This document shows, in pieces, positions 58,488 through 64,000 of a DNA stretch of 64,000 nt; position 1 is the stretch's first letter, and each line of letters opens with the position of its first letter. The DNA is from Acidobacteriota bacterium (GTDB lineage Bacteria > Acidobacteriota > Terriglobia > Acidiferrales > UBA7541), in the NCBI GenBank assembly GCA_013289825.1, contig JABCZF010000001.1:1-64000 (forward strand), written 5' to 3'. The position numbers and the translations under genes were made by a program. The notes below the pieces were generated by a model that was given only the letters and a program-made list of their open reading frames with translations, had not been told where the DNA came from and did no database searches.

Positions 58488-59410
58488 GGTTTCCCCTTCA
58501 CGAGAAAACTCCGGAAGTAGGCAAGCAAGGCCTCCACGGTAGCGTCATCGTACGAAGGGTTCCCCGGCATCTCGGCGGACGGCGTCACGCTTCGCGGGTC
58601 TCGAACATAAGCCGCAAATCCCCGCGGGGAACTATCGGCAAAAAACGCAATCCGGGACCACGTAATCTGCCCTTTCAATCGCCCGTAACTCACCGGACCA
58701 TGGCACCGCAAACAATTCTGCCGCGCGATGCGATATCCCGCTTGCACTTCCGCCTTCTCCGCATTCACCCCGCGCGGCGCAATCTCCCCGAAGATCGCTT
58801 CCTCATTTCGAAACTCCAACCGCACCACGCCCCACGGAATCTGCGCCTCCTCCGCATTCCCCAAATCCTTAAAACTCGGCGTAAAGTGCGGATGCGATAT
58901 CAGGTACGGCCCCATCGCCGAGCCCGACCCTTCCTTGCTTTTCGGCCAACTCCGGGGCCCCTCCCCGTCAATCTCCATCACCAGCACCGGCCGGTGCGCC
59001 TGCACATAGCCCTGCGGATAATGCGCGCGATACAAATCTCCCGAAACCGCCACGATCAGCGCCTTCTCTCCGCTGCCAGCAAACTCGCGCGCCAAAACTT
59101 CCAGCTCCACTCCACGAACTTGCGTCGCTCCGCCAAAGTTTGCGTCGTCGGTAACTGTGTACGTCACTTGCGGCTGCGCTTTTAAATCCTCCCGTGCAAT
59201 ATAGCGCAGCGACCCCGCAGGCAGCCCCGCCAGATCTCCCGCGACCTCCAGATCAAGCCCTGAACTTCGCTTCTCACGCAGGATTTGCCGCGAAACGGGC
59301 TGAGCGCCCGGCTTCACGAGCAACAGATCGGATCCGATGGAGTGAGCGCCCATGCCCAAAACGAGCAATCCCCAACCAACAAAAATCACCCCAGCTCCCT
59401 GTCGCAGCAT
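58484..59410 (-). CDS. Membrane-anchored c-type cytochrome with large N-terminal domain of uncertain family
   Basis: N-terminal TM VIFVGWGLLVLGMGAHSI; C-terminal heme motif CLRCH with distal Met candidates (PSAEMPGNPSYDDATVEALLAYFRSF). Confidence 0.75.
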   Translation of the reverse strand: MLRQGAGVIFVGWGLLVLGMGAHSIGSDLLLVKPGAQPVSRQILREKRSSGLDLEVAGDLAGLPAGSLRYIAREDLKAQPQVTYTVTDDANFGGATQVRGVELEVLAREFAGSGEKALIVAVSGDLYRAHYPQGYVQAHRPVLVMEIDGEGPRSWPKSKEGSGSAMGPYLISHPHFTPSFKDLGNAEEAQIPWGVVRLEFRNEEAIFGEIAPRGVNAEKAEVQAGYRIARQNCLRCHGPVSYGRLKGQITWSRIAFFADSSPRGFAAYVRDPRSVTPSAEMPGNPSYDDATVEALLAYFRSFLVKGKP

Positions 59411-59530
59411 GGCTCATGCTAACGCACGTTCCCTCTTGAGCAAGCGAAATCTTCGACAGAAACATCTTTCCGTCGGTACGCCTGTGCTAAAGTGTCGCGA
59501 TATTTCTTCGCAAGGGAGCACGCCATCTCC

Positions 59531-59989
59531 ATGTCCATCGGCCCAGAATCGCGCTTACGGGAACTCGGCATCGCGCTTCCTGCTCCTCCGGTGCCCGGCG
59601 GCAACTACGTCCCCGCCAAAACCGTGGGCCACATGGTCTACTTGTCAGGCGTAGTCTCCGCGGATGCCTCGGGCTTGGTAACTGGGGCAGTCGGTCTCGA
59701 CCGAACCATCGAAGAAGGCTACGCCGCCGCGCGTCTCTGCGCTCTCACGCAACTCGCCGTCCTCGAAAAGCACCTTGGGTCTCTCGACTCCGTCAAAAGT
59801 ATCGTGACCGTCAACGGCTACGTGAATTCCATCGCAGGCTTCGCCGATTCTCCAAAAGTAATCAACGGCGCGTCCGACTTGTTCGTAGAAGTTTTCGGCG
59901 ATTCCGGCCGCCATGTCCGCGCTGCCATTGGCGTCTCCGCCTTGCCCCGCAACGCCCTCGTTGAGCTGCAAATCACCGCTGAGATCTAG
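59531..59989 (+). CDS. RidA family protein (YjgF/YER057c/UK114)
   Basis: RLRELGIALPAPPVPGGNYVPAKTVGHMVYLSGVVSADASG...VKSIVTVNGYVNSIAGFADSPKVINGASDLFVEVFGDSGRHVRAAIGVSALPRNALVELQ. Confidence 0.93.
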   Translation: MSIGPESRLRELGIALPAPPVPGGNYVPAKTVGHMVYLSGVVSADASGLVTGAVGLDRTIEEGYAAARLCALTQLAVLEKHLGSLDSVKSIVTVNGYVNSIAGFADSPKVINGASDLFVEVFGDSGRHVRAAIGVSALPRNALVELQITAEI

Positions 59990-59997
59990 CGAACATC

Positions 59998-60933
59998 ATG
60001 GCCGAACACCATCTCTCCGCCGAACCCACTCACTCGCGCTGGAACCGCCATCTCCCTCCGCGTCTCGACATCGCTCCCGGTGACACCGTGCACCTTGACT
60101 GCCTCGACTCCAGCGGCTCGCAAGTCCATCCCGCCATGGCCCTTCCGAATTTCCTAAACATCGACCGTGGCCGCATTCACGCCCTGACCGGCCCCATTTT
60201 CGTCGAAGGCGCCGAACCCGGCGACGTCCTGCAGATCGACATTCTCGAAGTCGCCCACAAAGGCTGGGGCTGGAGCAGTGTCATCAACGGCCTCGGCCTG
60301 CTGAAAGAACGCTTCACCGAGCCCTATCTTTTCCACTGGCAACTAGAAAACGCCGAGTCCCGTTCTCTAGCTCCGGCGGTAGTTCCTCTCCGCCCCTTCT
60401 GTGGGGTGATGGGCGTGGCCACGGCGGAAGACGGCGAGTTCCGCACGCGTCCGCCAGGCGTCTTCGGCGGCAACATGGACGTCCGTGAACTCTCCACCGG
60501 CTCCACTCTCTATCTTCCCGTCTTGAACACCGGCGCACTGTTCTCGGCCGGCGACGCCCACGCCGCGCAGGGCGACGGCGAAGTCTCGATCAACGGCATC
60601 GAATGCCCCGCCAGTGCCACCCTCCGCTTTCACCTGCACAAACATCGCTCGCTCGCTGGACCACTCATCGAGTCCGCCCCGCAAAAAACCTCCGACTACA
60701 GCGAAGCCTGGATCGTAGTCGAATCGGCCTGCGATCCCGTCTCCGCGGCCCGCGCCGCAACTTCACGCATGATCGATCTACTAGCCAGCCGCTGGGACTT
60801 CTCTGACATTCACGCCTACCTTCTCTCTAGCGTGGCCATGAATCTCCGCTTGAGTCAGGTTGTCAACGAGCCCATGTTCACACTCAGCGCCGCTATTCCC
60901 AAATCCATCCTCCCTCCCCGCAAACTCTTCTAA
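59998..60933 (+). CDS. Acetamidase/formamidase family protein
   Basis: SRWNRHLPPRLDIAPGDTVHLDCLDSSG, HALTGPIFVEGAEPGDVLQIDILEV, FCGVMGVATAEDGEFRTRPPGVFGGNMDVRELSTGSTLYLPV...GDAHAAQGDGEVSINGIE. Confidence 0.93.
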   Translation: MAEHHLSAEPTHSRWNRHLPPRLDIAPGDTVHLDCLDSSGSQVHPAMALPNFLNIDRGRIHALTGPIFVEGAEPGDVLQIDILEVAHKGWGWSSVINGLGLLKERFTEPYLFHWQLENAESRSLAPAVVPLRPFCGVMGVATAEDGEFRTRPPGVFGGNMDVRELSTGSTLYLPVLNTGALFSAGDAHAAQGDGEVSINGIECPASATLRFHLHKHRSLAGPLIESAPQKTSDYSEAWIVVESACDPVSAARAATSRMIDLLASRWDFSDIHAYLLSSVAMNLRLSQVVNEPMFTLSAAIPKSILPPRKLF

Positions 60934-60936
60934 CTC

Positions 60937-61287
60937 ATGCACATAAATGACCCTACGGTGGTCGCGGAGCTTCGAGCTCTGTACCCCGCCTAGGAAAACG
61001 CCCTGGTCAGAACGACGTCGACACCCTGACCAATTTCTTCTGGAATCCCCTCAAGCCCTGCGCTTCGGCATCACCGAAAACCTCCATGGCTTCGAGGAAA
61101 TCGCCTCTTTCCGCAAAGCCCGCTCCACAATCCAGCTCGGCGGAAAAACCCTCCGCCTCGATATCGTCGCTGTCGAATTCGAACGCACCCTCTGCGAACC
61201 ACGGCATCCTGGACCGCCAAAGCCACGCTCTGGGGCCGCTTCCCGGAAGGTTGGCGAATCGGCTCCGGCCACGTTTCTCTTCTCCCC
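60937..61287 (+). pseudogene. AtzH/HpxZ-like (DUF3225, SnoaL-like) pseudogene, multiple lesions
   Basis: Fragments in order across frames: MHINDPTVVAELRALYPA-TAG-ENALV / NDVDTLTNFFWNP / ALRFGITENLHGFEEIASFRKARSTIQLGGKTLRLDIVAVEFERT / RQSHA / WGRFPEGWRIGSGHVSLLP; in-frame TAG at 60991 plus several frameshifts. Confidence 0.75.
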
Positions 61288-61547
61288 TCAAATCCCGCGC
61301 AAGCTTCAAACGCGCTAGGCCTCTCGGTGCCAGTCTTTCCAAGGATGAAATAGAAAAACAAATCGAGGAAATAGAAAGTTTGCGTTTCGGTTCTGCATTT
61401 TTTTGGAATACTTTCCTTTAACCTTTTCGCCAGACGGGCGTGGCCAAGCGGGGTGACACCGACTTCATTTGTAAAATTCTTGCTTGGTCTGCTTCCCGAA
61501 GACGGCCGGGTTCGCGTGTGTTCATAGAAAGTCGGAGGGGTCGCGGA

Positions 61548-64000
61548 ATGAGCAAGTCATCAGGTAAAGTACTCTTCGTTTTCTTTTCTTCCTTTCTCTG
61601 TGGTTGTCTCACGCTTCTTCCCCCGCTGCATGCCGCACCGCAACAAACTCTCGGCGGCATAACCGGCACCATCACGGACTCCTCCGGCGGCGTTCTTGCC
61701 GATGCGCTAGTCACTGTCGTCGCCGACGCCACCAAACTTACCCGCATCCAAAAAACGACCACCGTCGGCAGCTACGATTTTGTAAATCTTCCCATTGGTT
61801 CCTACACCCTCACCTATTCCCATGACGGTTTCGAGTCCCAGCGAATCCCTTCCATCGTCGTGCAGGCCGACCGCACCGTCACCGTCAACGTTACTCTCAA
61901 AGTTGGGCAGGTCGGCACCACCGTCACCGTCGAAGCCACCCCCCTGATGAATGCCGTCGACACTACCAACGGCTACATTCTCGAAAAAGACCAGATTGAA
62001 TCCATTCCCTTGCCCACCGGCAGCTTTACCGGCATTGCCATCCTCTCTCCTGGTGTCAACGCCGAACTCTCCAGCGGCTCGGGCGTCAACAGCGGCCTCG
62101 GCAACCTCCCCATCTGGGCCAACGGCCAGCGCGACACCAGCAATACCTTCCTCCTGAACGGCGTCGACGCCAGCAATCTCTTCAACGGCAAAAGCACCAG
62201 CGAAGTTTCCTCGGCCCGCATCGTCAACAACACCGGCATCGGCGGCGCCGCCAGCATTTCCAGCACTACCGCCGAACCTCTCCAGAGCACGGCCTCGCCC
62301 TATCTGGCCATCGGCCAGGCCCTCCCCACCCCTGCCCCGGAAACCATCGAAGAGTTTCGCGTAAACACTTCCATGTACGACGCCCAGCAAGGTTCGACCA
62401 GCGGCGCCCACCTCGACATGAGCACCGCCTCCGGCACCAACAATCTCCACGGCAGCGCCTACATCCATCGCGGATCCAGCGCGCTCAACGCCGCCCCCTT
62501 CTTCTACAATGCTGATCCCAACATTCCCGCCAGTGACAAAGTGCCCGGCCTGCACAGCTACACCGCGGGTGCCACGCTGGGCGGTTCGCTCATCAAGAAC
62601 AAGCTCTTCGGCTTTCTTTCCTACCAGCACATCGAGAAATCCGATGCCGAAATTGGCAGCTCGCGCGTTTCCGTTCCTCCCGGCCTCACCGACGACCGCA
62701 GCCTCACAGCCCTGGCCGCCCTCGTCAACGGTACCTGCGCGACTCCCCCTTGCAACTTTCCGGCTTCCTCCCAAGTCCAAGCTCAGTTCGGCACGACCGG
62801 CGGCACCATCAGCCCCATCGCCTATGGTCTGCTCAATTACAAACTCCCCAACGGTCAGTTTCTGATCCCTTCCGCCAACAGTTTCGTTCCCACGATCAAT
62901 TTCCCCGAAAATACTTTCACGCAAGGCACGGCCTATTTCCTCGCCCATCAAGCCGTCTCCGATCTCGATTGGATCGTCACTTCCAAAGACACTCTCGCTC
63001 TGAAGTACTACTATCAGCATGACCCCAGCACCGCTCCCTACGCTTACTCAGGATCCCCCGGTTTCACACAGCACCTCGACGCCGGCAGCCAAGTCGCTTC
63101 GATCACCAATACCCAAGTCCTCAAACCGAACCTCAGCGTTGTCGAAGTCTTCGGTTTCCTTCGCGAAAAAGTGTATAGCACCATCGACCAGCCCTTCACT
63201 CCGCAGCAATTGGGCTCCTACGTCCACGGCCTCACGGGCGCATCCGTGTCCGATTCCACCATTAACACGTTTGGCTCCTCGTTCTTTCCCGGCATCTCCA
63301 TCGTTGACGACTATGGCAATCCTCCGGCCCCCTACAACCAGAATTTTGTCTTTAACGCGGCCACCAACATCGGCAGTGGCGCCAACTCCCAAGGCGCCTT
63401 TACTGGCGTTTTCCAAAACCGCTTTATGCCGTCCGCCAACGCCGTTTGGACTCTCGGCAAGCACACCCTCAATTTCGGCGGCAGCTTCGCCTACACTCAG
63501 CTGAACACTCGCGATCGTCGCCCAAACACAGGCACCATTGGATTCGCCGATTTCTCGCAATTCCTTCAAGGGTTGGTCGTGCCCTACACCTCTGACGGCT
63601 TCATCACCACCGCCTATCTCCAGGGCGACGCTAATCGCTACTACCGCTCCAAAGAAACCGGGATGTTTCTCCAGGACAAGTTCCAGATTCGCTCCAATCT
63701 CAGCCTCACCGCCGGACTTCGCTTCGACGACCACGGCGGCCTCACCGAGAAGTACGGCCGCCTCTACAATTTCGATCCCTCCCAATACGACTACAACGCC
63801 GCCACCGACACCATCGTCAACAACGGGTTTCTCATCGCCGGCAATAACAAACTGTTTCCCTCCAAAGGCATCAGCAATTCGACTCTGACAGGCAGAGAGT
63901 GGGGCCTCGGCCCCCGTCTGGGTGTAGCCTGGAGTCCCAAAATGTTCAACAGCAAGATCGTCGTCCGCGCCGGCTGGGGTATGTACTATGACCGCGGCGA
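61548..64000 (+). CDS. TonB-dependent receptor, Oar-like with carboxypeptidase-regulatory-like domain (3' end outside window)
   Basis: Read manually; absent from the ORF track because there is no in-window stop. ATG 61548 preceded by GGAGGGG; MSKSSGKVLFVFFSSFLCGCLTLLPPLHAAPQQTLGGITGTITDSSGGVLADALVTVVADATKLTR...GSYDFVNLPIGSYTLTYSHDGFESQ..VEATPLMNAVDTTNGYILEKDQIESIPLPTGSFTGIAILSPGVN. Confidence 0.9.
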   Translation, partial: MSKSSGKVLFVFFSSFLCGCLTLLPPLHAAPQQTLGGITGTITDSSGGVLADALVTVVADATKLTRIQKTTTVGSYDFVNLPIGSYTLTYSHDGFESQRIPSIVVQADRTVTVNVTLKVGQVGTTVTVEATPLMNAVDTTNGYILEKDQIESIPLPTGSFTGIAILSPGVNAELSSGSGVNSGLGNLPIWANGQRDTSNTFLLNGVDASNLFNGKSTSEVSSARIVNNTGIGGAASISSTTAEPLQSTASPYLAIGQALPTPAPETIEEFRVNTSMYDAQQGSTSGAHLDMSTASGTNNLHGSAYIHRGSSALNAAPFFYNADPNIPASDKVPGLHSYTAGATLGGSLIKNKLFGFLSYQHIEKSDAEIGSSRVSVPPGLTDDRSLTALAALVNGTCATPPCNFPASSQVQAQFGTTGGTISPIAYGLLNYKLPNGQFLIPSANSFVPTINFPENTFTQGTAYFLAHQAVSDLDWIVTSKDTLALKYYYQHDPSTAPYAYSGSPGFTQHLDAGSQVASITNTQVLKPNLSVVEVFGFLREKVYSTIDQPFTPQQLGSYVHGLTGASVSDSTINTFGSSFFPGISIVDDYGNPPAPYNQNFVFNAATNIGSGANSQGAFTGVFQNRFMPSANAVWTLGKHTLNFGGSFAYTQLNTRDRRPNTGTIGFADFSQFLQGLVVPYTSDGFITTAYLQGDANRYYRSKETGMFLQDKFQIRSNLSLTAGLRFDDHGGLTEKYGRLYNFDPSQYDYNAATDTIVNNGFLIAGNNKLFPSKGISNSTLTGREWGLGPRLGVAWSPKMFNSKIVVRAGWGMYYDRG

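Noticed and set aside
61707-63020. 437-aa antisense ORF, Gly/Ala/Glu-rich
   Set aside because: Lies opposite the real TonB-dependent receptor reading frame starting at 61548; composition bias only
63048-63785. 245-aa antisense ORF
   Set aside because: Also opposite the receptor frame; no recognisable domain
1-64000. CRISPR array, rRNA operon, transposase/integrase genes
   Set aside because: No regularly spaced short repeats, rRNA-like sequence or transposase/integrase motifs recognised by eye; DNA repeats seen are internal FG-GAP/TPR coding repeats

Overview
GC-rich window, most likely from an Acidobacteriota-type genome (inferred from protein families; no rRNA marker is present). It is dominated by exported multi-repeat proteins. 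Seven CRTAC1/ASPIC-UnbV (FG-GAP/VCBS-like) proteins are interleaved with at least six TPR proteins and two Oar-like TonB-dependent receptors, one running off the right edge and missing from the ORF track. Embedded among them are glycan genes (LacI C-terminus, GH97, galactokinase, GH2, GH38, exported Gfo/Idh/MocA), a cytochrome c + PQQ-type beta-propeller pair, a SCO/CusF-like protein, a complete RND efflux operon, an AbiEii/AbiEi-type toxin-antitoxin pair in reversed order with its own inverted repeat, and a right-hand amide/nitrogen block (APC permease, DUF2165 + cytochrome c, RidA, acetamidase/formamidase). Two decayed genes are visible: an AtzH/HpxZ-like pseudogene after the acetamidase and a truncated ABC-permease (ADOP-type) start after the abiE pair. 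The most notable observations are: (i) the CRTAC1/TPR/TonB concentration, with two unusual fusions (CRTAC1-redoxin-TPR lacking the first redox cysteine; PpiC-TPR-CRTAC1 next to SCO); (ii) a 152-bp near-identical tract in two inverted, otherwise diverged CRTAC1 paralogs, which looks like gene conversion; (iii) the reversed abiE cassette between relics. Functions of CRTAC1 proteins here are inference; no search could be run.
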